DNA from: Hymenochaete sp. R1
Lineage: Eukaryota; Basidiomycota; Agaricomycetes; Hymenochaetales; Hymenochaetaceae
Assembly (NCBI GenBank): GCA_019400425.1
Contig: JAFREE010000068.1
Coordinates: forward strand, 1 to 64,000
Length of the DNA: 64,000 bases
Direction: 5' to 3'
Shown: positions 36,083 through 47,371 of the stretch, piece after piece
Numbering within the stretch: the stretch's first letter is position 1
Layout: each line of letters begins with the position of its first letter
The notes under the pieces: model-generated
The model's database searches: none
What the model was told of the DNA's origin: nothing
What the model saw: only the letters and a program-made list of their open reading frames with translations
Program-made: the position numbers and the translations under genes

Positions 36083-36879
36083 GGATCAGAATGGGAATAG
36101 GATAGCATCCATCATCGATGGGTGACCGATGAACAGTTAGCAATATTTGATTCGTCATTTTATTTCTATCCAACTATGCGCAAACACAAAAAAATAGAAA
36201 ATTATTTTTAAAAAAAACAAAGAACATGGCTTTCTTCTGTATTTTATACGTACTCATAAATAAACTTGATGAACTCGTTATTAATTCAACATGGATTCTT
36301 CCCTCACGTTTTTTTTTGCTTCTACATCAAGTACATGCAAATGCTTGCCCGATTAAAAATAAGTAAAGTCCTTAGACAAGATTTTGACACTCTTATCTCA
36401 TTTTAAGCTGTAATCGACGATGTCGTGTCTCTAATTTCTATGTATATGTTTCGATTCAATTCGATTGCTAGTAAGTAACTTACGGCAGTAGGATATACCC
36501 AGATCTGCTTCCGGCGCATGCGGTAGGAGCGGAGCTCACTTCGGCAAATACCGGGATGGGCTAATAGTGCCACGTCGATAAGGAAAATTGGAGTTTTCTT
36601 TCCTTTCCCCATCTCGACCATCAAACTTAGAGAAATCTGAACTACCATACAAGAACGATCAGGAATGTCCTGTCATGATATCTTCATGCCGTACTAGTAG
36701 ATTTTTTCCATCTTATTCGCTGGCACTCACATCTTTCTCGCACGGACGACACTCGAACAACTCGTACTGTCTCTTATCCACTCGCTCCATTTGCAAAGAT
36801 ACAATCTGAATACTTCAACAGTGACCTATCTCGAAAACTTGGGCTCAAGGATAGAACTACTCCCTTAGATTGGTATTCA
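36083..36879. other. Spacer between the two glycopeptide units
   Basis: AT-rich 3' region of copy A, with ATAAATAAA at about 36255 as a likely polyadenylation element, followed by sequence without a recognisable gene. Confidence 0.4.
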
Positions 36880-37273
36880 TCGGAATATTTTCAATGGCCT
36901 TAGATGCTGGCATTGCCTTCGGCAATGTAGACTTGCAGTCGAGGACTGCTCGTTCGCTTTTGTCATACATGGGATCGACTTTCGGTCATTCAATACGTTG
37001 AATGTCCTTCAGTCACCTAAACTTCTTGTATGTCTGCTGCGCATCCCCAATACGGAATGATTGCCATTCCTCCAACTTGAACAGGATTTTTCCGGAATCT
37101 CGTTCCTGTTGAATTAATCTGACAACCCGTAGACTATACGGTACGATCGCCTCCTTCGTACCAAAAAAGCTGTATACTATTACGGTGCCAATGTCGGTGA
37201 GGAAATTCGATGTACGCTCTAACGCGCCTGGATTAGATAGGGATCTGAAAAAGGCTTAATGTTCATCCTCTCA

Positions 37274-37287
37274 CCCCCCCCCCCCCC
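37274..37287. repeat. Homopolymer C14
   Basis: Fourteen consecutive C residues on the plus strand in the upstream region of glycopeptide gene B. Its length may vary between isolates or be uncertain in assembly. Confidence 0.9.
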
Positions 37288-37975
37288 TTCCTTCCCGGTG
37301 ACCCAGTGAGTTTTGGCGTGTTACCAAAAATCGTTTAAACCATCGTTGCTGCAAGGTAAGTGAGGTATCCTTGGGACACAAATAACACTCGTCTAACCGT
37401 GCTTCTGGTGATCTCTCATACGGGTTTAGCTTTCTCAATCTCTCAAACGGCACTTAGTGACCAGTCGGAGCTTCGGTTTCCACCGTTTCAGGGATTGTGT
37501 ACTACGACCATTTGATCCGACTGTTCCGCCGACCACCAACTTATGCGTCTCTCTTCTACTTCTTTTTCGCGGATCTTGGATGTGTCTGCAAACAATATCG
37601 AACGACAAGCGACATTTTCACAATATATTCGTTATTCAAGGATACCTTGCGCAGCGTCAGCTCGGTGTTTGGGGCACTGCGAAATTCGAACATACGTTTA
37701 CCGCTGGCACTTCACGGTCCTTGTGCGTCGCCGCGCTCATAAACGCCTTGTTTCACTCTATAGCTTAGTCCGGTGGCCTATAGGACTACTGGTATGCCCC
37801 TACAGACTTATTATCGACGTAGCCGGTCCAAGCCAATAGCAACGCGCCACTGACCGCTGCTAGCATGATCTCAACTCGTCTTGTCACTGGTCCGTCTCTC
37901 ACGGCTGCTGAAACACAGCGATGACTTGCTAGTTGAATATGGAAGGTTAGGCTGCGTTCAAGGACCTTCAAAAGG

Positions 37976-37982
37976 TATAAAA
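37976..37982 (+). promoter_or_regulatory. TATA box of glycopeptide gene B
   Basis: TATAAAA lies 99 bases before the ATG, in the same place as in copy A. Confidence 0.7.
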
Positions 37983-38080
37983 GAGGTAGAAGTCGACTTG
38001 AACAAAATACTAGCAGCAGACAACGAGTCTTTAAGAGTTCTTTCTAGCAATCTATCTCAAGCCTTTCGCAGATCCCGACG

Positions 38081-39065
38081 ATGAAGTGCACCGCAGCTCT
38101 CCTTACTCTTGCTTCTCTCATCTTCTCCAGCGTAAACGCTCAAGCTGAGACCCATACAGTCACGTTCACCAACAAGTGAGCATTCACACTGCATACCTTC
38201 CACTACGAATTGCTCACATTTTTATGTTACAAGCTGTGGCCACGGAACAGTCAGTATTGGCTTTGGAAGAATTACACCGTGACGACTGTGATTATTGAAT
38301 CATGATTTCAAATATAGCCCAAACTCAAGTCATTCGGCAAGACGTTGAACTCGGCCAACCCCAACTCTTACACGTCCAACGGCCCCATCAACTCTGCCAT
38401 TGCGTACGTTCTTTATATCCGTCCAAGTACACTCGTCTAATCAGACATTTGTTCTTGACAAAGCTACCTTGACAACGGTAATCGCCTCATTCACTACTGT
38501 TACACCAGCATAGCTTATCCGTCTGATCCTTCTTTTTACAGGGAAGTGTGGTGCTAACGGCGAGGGATGCACTTTGCTCGAACTTAACCTACAGAACGCA
38601 GGTATCGGAGGAAATAGCGTTGATCTCTCCCTCATTCCATCGTAAGCGTTTCTTTCCCCCTGTGACCCCATCCGAGTCCATCAACCAAGAGTGCTCATTA
38701 TCCCTTAAAAAATAGACACGTCTTTTCGGACGGTGTTGGCTTTGCTTACACGAACGGGTGCAACGGCCAAGGAGCTGCTTGTGAGCAAACGCCCTTTATT
38801 TGCCTTTCGTCCCCCTTCCCTTTCTAAATGTATCTGTTAGGTGGCGAGGCAAGCTGCCACACGGCCTTCCGAAAGCCAGACGACAACTGTGTCCAAGTCG
38901 GTTGCCCGTCTCATAATGTACGTCACCGTAATTACCATTGCCAGTGCATACCGGCCTTCAAGTTAAACTGGATCAACTGACGATTGTTCTTAGGTCGGAG
39001 TCCATGTGACGTTCTGCAAAGTCAAGACTGGCTTCAACCCCCCGAAGCCTGGTTGTAGCCCATGA
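38081..39065 (+). CDS. Small secreted Cys-rich 'glycopeptide' family protein, copy B
   Basis: Exons 38081-38175, 38234-38249, 38318-38403, 38464-38477, 38542-38641, 38716-38780, 38841-38917 and 38994-39065 have exactly the same lengths as in copy A and give 174 residues. Signal peptide MKCTAALLTLASLIFSS with cleavage near VNAQA. The mature protein keeps all Cys positions: TNKCGHGTPKLK, DNGKCGANGEGC, TNGCNGQGAAC, EASCHTAF, DDNCVQVGCP, VTFCKVKTG and PKPGCSP. Intron sequences differ freely between copies while exons are conserved, which indicates selection on the protein. Differences cluster at SFGKTLNSANPNSYTSN against SGGATLNSANPNSFTSS. Function is unknown beyond secretion. Confidence 0.88.
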
Positions 39066-39784
39066 GAGCTACAATCCGTGCAGAACAATATGAGAAGACT
39101 AGTGCTACTGCTAATCCCCTCGTCAGCGGAGCGCAGCGAACATTTGACATAGTTTGTCTTTATACTTTCTCCTACTGTATAAATTCACGAGAAACCCTGG
39201 GAAAAATAACAGTATAAATCACTGAATCTTAGATACTGGATGTAGAGTTTGTTCGTGATGTAATGCGTGCATGCTCATTCTTGTGTTCGATAACGACACT
39301 ATGAATATGGATTTGCTTTTCTCTCATCAGCTTGTTCTCCAGGGTTGTCAATTATGCGTACCCGAGATTTCTCACTGAAATAAAGGTCTTCTCTTAACGC
39401 GCCTCTATCTTGGGTTCTGAATTGTAGCAGTGTTTACTTAACTCGAGAATGCCACGTCTTCCGCCAGAGGTACCTTTTCTTCGCCATCTCCCGACTAACA
39501 CTTTTGCATTTAGCTCATCAACGAACCAGTCTCCAGTGTACACACGCACGCGCACAGCAGCTACCCAAAACATGCACGTTGTCTAATCATCGTGACGTAG
39601 GCCATCGTACATGTATTACTCGTAAAGGGGGTGTATTACAGCAGAGAGCGTTCAAACCCGTTGCGGCACCGAAGGAATCAGAGGAAAATAAACTCTTCAG
39701 CATTTCAGAAGGGGTGTAAGTATAAAAAAAGAAAAAAGGAAATTATAACGGCGCATCCTTTATTTGCTCCTTATCTTACAGTCC
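39066..39784. terminator. 3' region between glycopeptide B and the OPT gene
   Basis: Convergent spacer. It contains AT-rich segments around 39170-39230 and 39715-39750 that suit polyadenylation of both genes; no gene is recognised. Confidence 0.4.
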
Positions 39785-42700
39785 TTAGCTCTCGATTATC
39801 ATGCAGCGATCGTAGTTGCCGTTCTGGTTGGCGCCCCACCACTGAGGGAACAAATGGCTATCGCCCGCTGCGCCGAAGACAGCGAAAGAGAGGATAAAGA
39901 CCATAACTTGAGTTCCTCCGTCGAGCGCTTCAAAAAAAAAGACACCATCAGTTTATCGTATCTTTTCGGACCAATAACCAACGCATAATGCAGAGTGTAT
40001 ATGAAGAGATGCACTAGCAAGGCAACGTACCAGCTCCCAAAATATAGTTATACTTCGCGAACCACCTCGGGCACCGGGTCCTCAGATACCACTGACTGAA
40101 CCACGCGATCGAGAAATACGACAAGATGGACGAGTTGATGCCCACGCAGAGCCAGCCGATGTAATAGCATATGACGGGCGTGTACAGATAATCGAGGCGG
40201 AGGCCCGGCCAGCGCTTGTGAGCGAGCCAGAAGGGGACGGGAACGGCGAACCCGACAAGGTAGGACCATGGCACCCATTCGTAGCGTTTGCCGGATGCGA
40301 AGAGCTCATTAGCGAGGCCTCCCCATGCAACGGCCTAGATGGTTTTCAGACAATAACAAAAGAGATGAGAATCTTTCCGCTGATCTATGAAGGCAAACGT
40401 ACCTGCGAATTATACTGCTGAGGCTGTTGTCCGCTCCAGATATTCGTCCCTTCAACGGATAGAAGAATATCACGTTGATTATCAATGATGCTGTTCATCA
40501 ACACAAAATTGAGTACGGCTCCGAGGAGAGTCCCGACGACCTGGGCCGTAAATGCAGCGCGAGGCGGGAGTTTTGTGTATTGCGCGATCTTGAGGTCACG
40601 CAGCAGAAGCTGCGCCTGAGACACGCTGTCTGGAAAGAGCCAATTATGGATTTGTGTGATTAGAGTAATTGAGAGAAGATGTTACTTACTGTAGGAATAC
40701 AAAACGAAGTACATATTCGCAACTGGCCTTCCAGGATGCACTGGAGAAGGAATAAGCGAATTTGTCAAAAATTGGCGCGAGAGCTGGTGAAGATCATTCC
40801 ACTCACTAAAGCCAGCAATCATCTGCACGAACGGTTGAATCGAAAATGCAAGCCCCGTTATAGCATACAACGCCCCGAAGAACGTGATCGATATCGCCCC
40901 AAGCACAACTGCAATCAAGAACCCCCACCACGGCAACGTCGACTTGGTCGTATAAATCAACACAAGGCTAACCAGCGCGCTCAGGACCAACGTCACGAAG
41001 TACCAGCTATTCGGCGCATCGGGGTACTTGAGCATCTCGCGATAATGCGGGTCGATGTCCTTCTTCCCGTCCGTCTCTTGGTACAGTTTCGAGCGCTCTT
41101 CATGGCCGTCTTGTTTCCAGAAGCGCCAGTCGAAAGTCCGCCAGGCTTCGCGGAGAGAGGAAGGGGCGAGCCAGGACCAGGCTCCGGAGATATCGTCGCG
41201 GTTCCACAGAAGGAGATGGGTCAGCGTCGCTGCCATGCCAAGGTTGGCGGAGAGAAGCTGCGCGACCCATGTTCCTTTACTTGAATGTAAGTCTTTGGTC
41301 ATCAGGATGGAAATAAAGTATTATACCGGCATAAAATGGAAGTCCTTGTTCTGCGAGGAGGGTCGGGTCCACCTCGAAGTCTGCATTAAGAATGAGTAAT
41401 TGGTCGTATACCGTGCCGTTTTCGTAGAAGAGTTCTTGGGAAAGCTAATATTTAGTGTCAGTTTGGGTCGCTCCGGGCTCATTACAAAACCAGGACACTA
41501 ACGAAGGGGAAGTTTCGTGACTGCCATATGTTCTTGTAGAAGATCGCACAGAACACAACCCTGTGACCCTGTAAGCTTAAATCTAAAAATGTCAGAACAA
41601 TGACGACGCACATGCAAAGAATGTATCCCAAAAGGTTACTAAATTGGGCCTGGAGCGGGATGCTAAAGATGGATCATCAGCCGTGGTCACACGACCTTAT
41701 CAAAACTGAATACAAAATGTTACTCACGCAAACGGATTCGTCCCTCCCGAAATATACTGCCAATCAAACGACAGCGAAAGCAACCCAAGCCCCTCGTTCC
41801 CATTTGACCCACCAAACACGCGCGTGAAGTCTGCCGAGTTGGGGTTGGCGATACAGAATATCGAGAAGCCAGTGAGAAGCGGGAAGATCCACTCTGGCAC
41901 CATTTCCCACAGGAAGATACTTTATAAAGATAGATGAAAGGAGCGCGATGAGAAAAAGATAAGTGAGGGAGTATAGTGCGTTTCAAGGCACGTACGCGAA
42001 GAAAGCGATGTAGAAAAGGCGGAGCTTCTTGCGTGCTGCGCTTCCGCTGTTGAAGAAGGCATCGAACATGGAGATGAGAGGCAGGACACCTGGATAAAGC
42101 ATTTTTGACGGATAAAGAAGCATGGCTAAACGGATCAAAAAAAAAGAATATTCATGAGCTTGACTGAATCAACTGTTATACTATACAGACAAAGACTCAC
42201 AACGCATGAGTCCTCCGAGACCATAGCCAAGCATCTGACTGCTGAAAAGCAAAAAGACACCCGCAGCCGGATTCGGGTTGATGCCGTAGTAAAGCCGCTG
42301 AACGGAGAGCACTTCCGTGCCGAGAGCCGAGTTTGCAGCCGCACTGGCCATGATAACTTCACAACGTAACGTCATTTTGATTAGAAACCACGCCACGTCA
42401 GACGGAATTAAAACCTTATACCTATCATCGCGTTCTCCTTTTTGTTGAACGGGCCGGGGTTGAGATAACGGAACCACCCACGCGTGGGAATAAAGGTCTC
42501 CATGGCCAGACCAAGCACGTACGAGATGATAGCCAAGAACATGATTGATACGAGGACCGTCTGCGGCTTGAAGTAATAGATTTCGGCTTATCGTCGAGAG
42601 AGACGTCAGTGCGTGTAGTTCAACGCCGGGGGGGGGGGGGGGGGAAGGGTATCAAGCGCGTACCTAGAACACCGCCGAATGCACTCAGGCCTACACCGAT

Positions 42701-42964
42701 GACGAGGACACGGAATGTCCAGCAGTTAAGCGTGCGGTCGTCCTCAACGCTGATAACATGCGTGACCAAATCGCGCGCATCACTCAACACCTCCTCGCTC
42801 CCTTCCTCCTCACTGGCCGACATACTCCCATTCTCGTAGTCCTTATCGAACCCGAGCTTCTCGTCCACCTTGCCTGCCTTTTCTCCACCAGGACCAGAGC
42901 GATCGACGGCTGGAAGCTGTGGTACGGCCGAAGCGAGCCCTCCGAGCCCGTTCTCGATATCCAT
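39785..42964 (-). CDS. OPT family oligopeptide transporter
   Basis: Thirteen exons keep phase and give 787 residues: 42964-42664, 42586-42422, 42356-42201, 42125-41996, 41919-41728, 41662-41612, 41560-41503, 41444-41327, 41274-40807, 40740-40690, 40629-40403, 40334-40031, 39927-39785. The sequence follows the OPT order: NPGPFNKKENAMI, SALGTEVLSVQRLYYG, LLYPSKMLYPGVLPL, FLWEMVPEWIFPLLTGF, GNEGLGLLSLSFDWQYISG, MHPGRPVANMYFVLYSYN, LLLRDLKIAQYTKLPPR, then YNYILGAALDGGTQ and a Trp-rich end (FPQWWGAN). NPG and KIPPR-like segments are the family signatures. OPT proteins take up small peptides with protons at the plasma membrane. The acidic N-terminus (SASEEEGSEE) is cytosolic. An extra 5' exon from an ATG at 43299 could extend the N-terminus. 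Intron 1 holds a 17-base homopolymer. Confidence 0.95.
42628..42644. repeat. Homopolymer G17 (C17 in the OPT transcript)
   Basis: Seventeen consecutive G residues on the plus strand, inside the first intron of the OPT gene, where they form a C-only tract well upstream of the acceptor. Confidence 0.9.
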
Positions 42965-43439
42965 GTTGGCTGGCTGGATTACCTTCTTCGACGGGTCGAT
43001 GCTGGTAGGAGAATCCCAAGAAGGATACGCCGGGGAGAGAGTTGGGGGTAATATCCTTACCGGCTTTATACCATATTTCGCTGAGACTGGACTCGCTACC
43101 AGTAGTACTTGGATTCTGACAAGGTGAAGATAAGAGAAGGGTATTTTAAGAACATTGGCGTGGGGACGGTGGAAGACTCCGGGAGGAGCACATGCACTCA
43201 CTCACGCTCTTCCGTCCGCTCTAAAGAAAAACCTGGGTGCCTTGTAGATATAGACTAGCTCTAGTCCGTCCTTGAACGACCCGTCACACGCAGATGTCAT
43301 CTACAGTATCAGTGGTATATTGAGTGTGGGTTCAAGTACGGCCTGGTCGAGGTCGAAATGCAAATGCGAAAAGATCGAAAAACTATTGTTAATATGATCA
43401 TGAGGTGTAATATTGATATTGATATTTAAGATACTCACC
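42965..43439. promoter_or_regulatory. 5' region of the OPT gene
   Basis: The OPT reading frame stays open upstream to an AG at 43118, and an ATG at 43299 could begin a non-homologous first exon through a GTGAGT donor at 43204. This may be a leader with an intron or a real N-terminal extension. Confidence 0.4.
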
Positions 43440-44653
43440 TCACATTCATCCAAGTCCTCGGCAACTTGATCGTACCGTCCACCCCATGAAGGTATTCACA
43501 GACAGCTGTCCATGGGAGCATATGTTTCACCATACACTCCGCGTTGGTGGCTGTTGACGACATTAATATCTGTGTCCCACAGATCCGTGGATTATCCAGC
43601 TTCTTGGTCTATACAGGTCCCGCCGGGACGATACGGCGAAATCGGCAGAACATGTACATGTCGTCAGCAGCGACCAAGAAGACGACAAACGCAAGAGGTG
43701 TTGAATGAAGCTTCCGCGTGGTTAGCCAATAGAGTTGTGTCTGAAGTGACGTTCTTGGTTCACATGCAACTTGAACAGCGTTGACAGGACGTGAAGCACT
43801 TAAGCTTGTCGAGACCAGGGGGATCCGTGATAGTTGATTTTCAGCTCAGGTGATTCCTCATCTTGTGCGAGAATAACGAAAAGCAGTCCTCAACTATCAC
43901 TCCGAACAAAATATTCACATCAGAAAATATCATTCGTCGGAGGACATAAGATCTAAACGACTCAATGACATAGTACAGTACATGTACCAAAAGCTGATTT
44001 GTCGCACCGAACCCATCGAGACAAAGGTAAGACGACATGCCCAGCTCCTGCTCCTCCAATTAAGAAAAGGTCCTTCTTCTCGATTCCACCTCAGCGATTC
44101 ATACGATGCCGCCTTCCTTCCAGTGTCAAACAGTTTTGCTAAGAGGGTTGCGGCAGGTGATCGAGTGAGACTGTGAAGAAAAGAAGCAGGACTCGGAACA
44201 AGAAGAGAAATTTGCTTTCTTCTCGAGCGTGGAAAAAATACCACGTGAGGAATTGCGGCAGGAACAACGCTAAATTTCGGACAGCGCGCAGCGCGCTCAA
44301 CGCGTATCTTTCTTTTTTCTTCCGTCTTATACTCCTGCCCTACCGGTTTGTTTGTTCAAGACTATTTCTGGGCCGTTGTACCGAATTCACGCTGTTCTAT
44401 TGAAAGCTGGCCGCCAACGACTGCCTTTCAAGCCGTTTTTCCTCAATCACATCATCGCTTTTCCCCCTAGACTCGTCAACTGAGTTGAGACGAAGATGAG
44501 GCTGAATTTGGTGAAATGGAGCAGGCTTTCGCATGTTTGCAACCTTCACATGCGCGTTTGAGGGATCTCTGTTCCCTGTCCATCGGTCTTACGAGTCGGG
44601 TATTTGAAGAAGAATTTGCACCTTATCTGCCACAGGTCTTTCTATGACGCCTT

Positions 44654-45229
44654 GTCACATCACCGGGCCAGAGCAAACAGGGTGACAATGGTTTGGGTGA
44701 GCTTATTTCTCATATATATATGGACTTTTCTCTCTAAAGCGATTGTTTAAATTTTCTATCAAATAGTCGCCACGTCATCCGAAGCTGCTGATCTTTTCAG
44801 TACCGGTGAAACCGCATCTAATATTAATGCCATCAACGTCGACGCGACTCCCGAGGACGATGCAGAGGAGATCGACGCCGAGAAACTCCTCGAAGTCAAC
44901 AGTGCCATCGCCGTTGAGAAGGAAATCGCAGCTGACACCATTGGCCCGAGTTCCGTTCTTGCTGGCACCAAGTCACACTTCCTGCCTTACGTCGAACAAC
45001 TCGAAGCTGCACTAGAGCTTGTCAACCTTCTACCACATTACTACGAGGGTATTCGTAAGAGCGCGACTGAGGCATTGTTGGTTATGGTCCGTACGTTCTA
45101 TACGCTGAGTGACCTGGTGGAGTGGCAGCCCGGGCTTCAGGCCAAAGTGCCTCTGCATCAAAACGTGAAGGATCTAGTGAATCATGTGCTCCCGTCGTTA
45201 TTGGATACGTACGAGACGGAAGACAATAA
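44654..45229 (+). pseudogene. Importin-4/Kap123 fragment, copy 1
   Basis: A short exon ending at 44696 (GQSKQGDNGL) and a long one at 44767-45229 read in phase. They give EEIDAEKLLEVNSAIAVEKE, FLPYVEQLEAALELVNLLP, HYYEGIRKSATEALLVMVRT and LVNHVLPSLLDTYETEDNK. This corresponds to the middle of importin-4/Kap123 karyopherins (the acidic loop, then the helices with HYYEGIRKSA), which normally have over 1000 residues. The exon ends at a perfect donor (AA, then GTAAGT), but nothing downstream continues the importin, and the part before it is also missing. The fragment is free of stops over about 155 codons, so decay is recent or the piece is still translated as part of something else. It was most likely captured when the block formed. 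Confidence 0.75.
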
Positions 45230-46441
45230 GTAAGTATGGTCCCCTTTGTAGCCAAAGGATGAAAGACCACGTTGATCTCAGCTCACTTCGAGAATGGAAT
45301 GTATCGAACGTACATTCTGTTGAAGTCATCACTAGCGACGAACTAACACAGGAATGGAATGACCGCATATATGCGTTTCGACGGCCTGCTATCCCAGCCT
45401 CAGGATTGTGTTATAGCATGAGCATGGAAGCACGAAATCTCGGAGGCATCAAGGTAGTACTAGTTGAAAACCCTCCGCCGGTGCTGGATACCAACACTTG
45501 ATTGGTATCGGAGATCTCCAGTAACTCTGGCGAATGAAAATCAAAATGGTGATCAGCGTGACCGGGAGATGATTGAAGATTGCTCGATGGCGTTTGAACT
45601 TAAACGAATCGGTTCGTTGAATGTACGGGGCAAAAGAAGGTCCGGGAAGAGGGGTTGAACTTTAAAAAGGGTGGTAATAGGGGGATTTTGATCACAGTTC
45701 AGGTAATATTACTGATACGGTAGAGAGCATGAGTCCGAGTAATTCATGCTCTTTTAGGGAAAAAGTGCAGTTGGGTGAAAAGCTTACAATATACGAGTCA
45801 TCTATAATTTGTTCTACTCATCCATCTCATTCGGCGCTCTTTAATCTATGGGAAAGAGCAGGCCAGAGACGCGTGGCAGACGATCAGAATATTATCCACG
45901 TATGAATGTGTGCTCTAAGAAATGGCGCCGAGCGTATGTAGGGAGATATCTTGAAGCTTGGAAGAAGGTGCAAAAGCGGCACATCCGCGCCACAGCTACA
46001 AATTCAAGGACGAGTATTGATCCAAGCCGGCCGAGTGACCGCGGAAAGCGGGACGTGTCCTAATAATTCATGTGGAAATCTTGATGCGTATGTTAGTTTG
46101 ACCATGAAAAGATTCTTCAAGTTTGGAATGTAGCGTACCTGGCAGATGGCCATAGTCGTATTGTGTAGACACAGGTTTACGGACTAGATTGCGTGCGATC
46201 ATGTTTCTGAAGAGTTAGCGCTTTAGGAAGGTTCCTCGGGAATTTGAATCGCATAAAGCTAGCATAACCCGAACACAGAATTCAATGGGAAGAATGGTGT
46301 GCTCAATGCATAATGATGGGTAAGAAACTGCATTCAAGTTTTGCGCTATTACGTTTACTTTTGAATCTTGTCGGGCGCCAATGATTGTGAATCAAGATGA
46401 TCTTGATCTTTCTTACCCTAAGGGTGAGCTTGTTCAGGCGC
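45230..46441. other. Non-coding part of duplicated block, copy 1
   Basis: Conserved with 51480-52687 (for example GTTTACTTCAACAGCTCCAGT against GTTTGCTCAACAGCTCCAGT near the end) but without a usable frame in either copy. The last 150 bases are the lectin promoter. Confidence 0.5.
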
Positions 46442-46447
46442 TATAAA
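46442..46447 (+). promoter_or_regulatory. TATA box of lectin gene 1
   Basis: TATAAA in CGCTATAAAGGCGGCAT, 132 bases before the ATG, conserved in copy 2 at the same distance. Confidence 0.7.
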
Positions 46448-46578
46448 GGCGGCATCGTGAACCCACCCGACAGGCTTTCACCAACAAGGTAGAACATTAC
46501 ACGCTTCATTGAAGTTTACTTCAACAGCTCCAGTCAACCTCTTTCTCCACCGCTTTCCATCGTAATCGAAGCTTCAAC

Positions 46579-47371
46579 ATGTCCCTCAAAGCTGGCGTCT
46601 ACGTTATGCATAGTACCAGTAGCAATTCGGTCATTCAAGTCGGTACTGTCGGCTCTGACACCAAAGCCCTCGTTGTCGGCAAGTACACCCAAGACCAGAG
46701 GCAGCAGGTAACAAGGGCCCTTCCAGACTCCCATCGTAACCTGGTGGAATACTGATTTCTCATATTTCGGAACAGTGGAAGATCAAACCGTTAGGTGATG
46801 GCTGGTCTATTGTTAGCGTAGCCAGTGAAGAGTTCGTCACGGTTGAGAAGAATCTAAGTGATGGCGCACCGGTCACAACGAACCGGTACCCTGCGGCCTG
46901 GGCAGTCAAATCGACGGAAGAATCCAATGTTGTGAAGTATGAGCATCTGCATATGTTTCTGTTTTACAATCTCTCATTCAATTTGTGCGAAATCTTTCAG
47001 TATATCTTGGCCAAACAGCAAATTTTCGATTACACTTACGGACAAAGATCACAATCAAGCCTCAACCGTATGTTGCCGTTTGCATTTGCTGAAACAGCTC
47101 AATGACCAGTTGACACTCCCAGATAAATCTCAGGACCAGCAACGACAGCTCAAAGCACCAGCTTTGGAGACTCGAGCGTGTTTCCACATACTTAACCAGT
47201 GAGAATGAATACGAAGAAGCGCGTGGCGTAGAGGTTAGCAACGAGGGTGGCAACGGTGGCGTTGCCTTCAAAGGTGTCTTCGACATACCAGTAACAGTGA
47301 CGATCACGCCTGAAAAGAGTTCATTCCGTGCATTGAAGTTATCCACTCTTAATATGCCTAACCACAAGTAA
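46579..47371 (+). CDS. Beta-trefoil (ricin B-like) lectin with C-terminal extension, copy 1
   Basis: Exons 46579-46707, 46776-46936, 47001-47067 and 47156-47371 give 190 residues. No signal peptide: it begins MSLKAGVYVMHS, as cytoplasmic mushroom lectins do. Three trefoil-like repeats end in aromatic Q/A-x-W positions: RQQWKIKPLGDGWSIV, AAWAVK and HQLWRLERV. The exon borders fall near the repeat borders. The third intron was chosen as 47068-47155 (GTATGT to CAAAG) because it restores LWRLERV in frame and is reproduced in copy 2. Without it the frame gives LNDQLTLPDKSQDQQ, also lectin-like, so alternative splicing is possible. After the trefoil there are about 60 extra residues (FKGVFDIPVTVTITPEKSSF) not usual in this fold. 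Such lectins bind fungal or animal glycans and often serve defence. Residues for sugar binding cannot be assigned. Confidence 0.75.

Larger units (their letters stand above)
36880..39065 (+). repeat. Tandem duplication, copy B (glycopeptide gene plus upstream region)
   Basis: Partner of 33950-36082; same order of upstream anchors, TATA box, leader and gene. A C14 tract (37274-37287) is present only in this copy. Confidence 0.85.
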
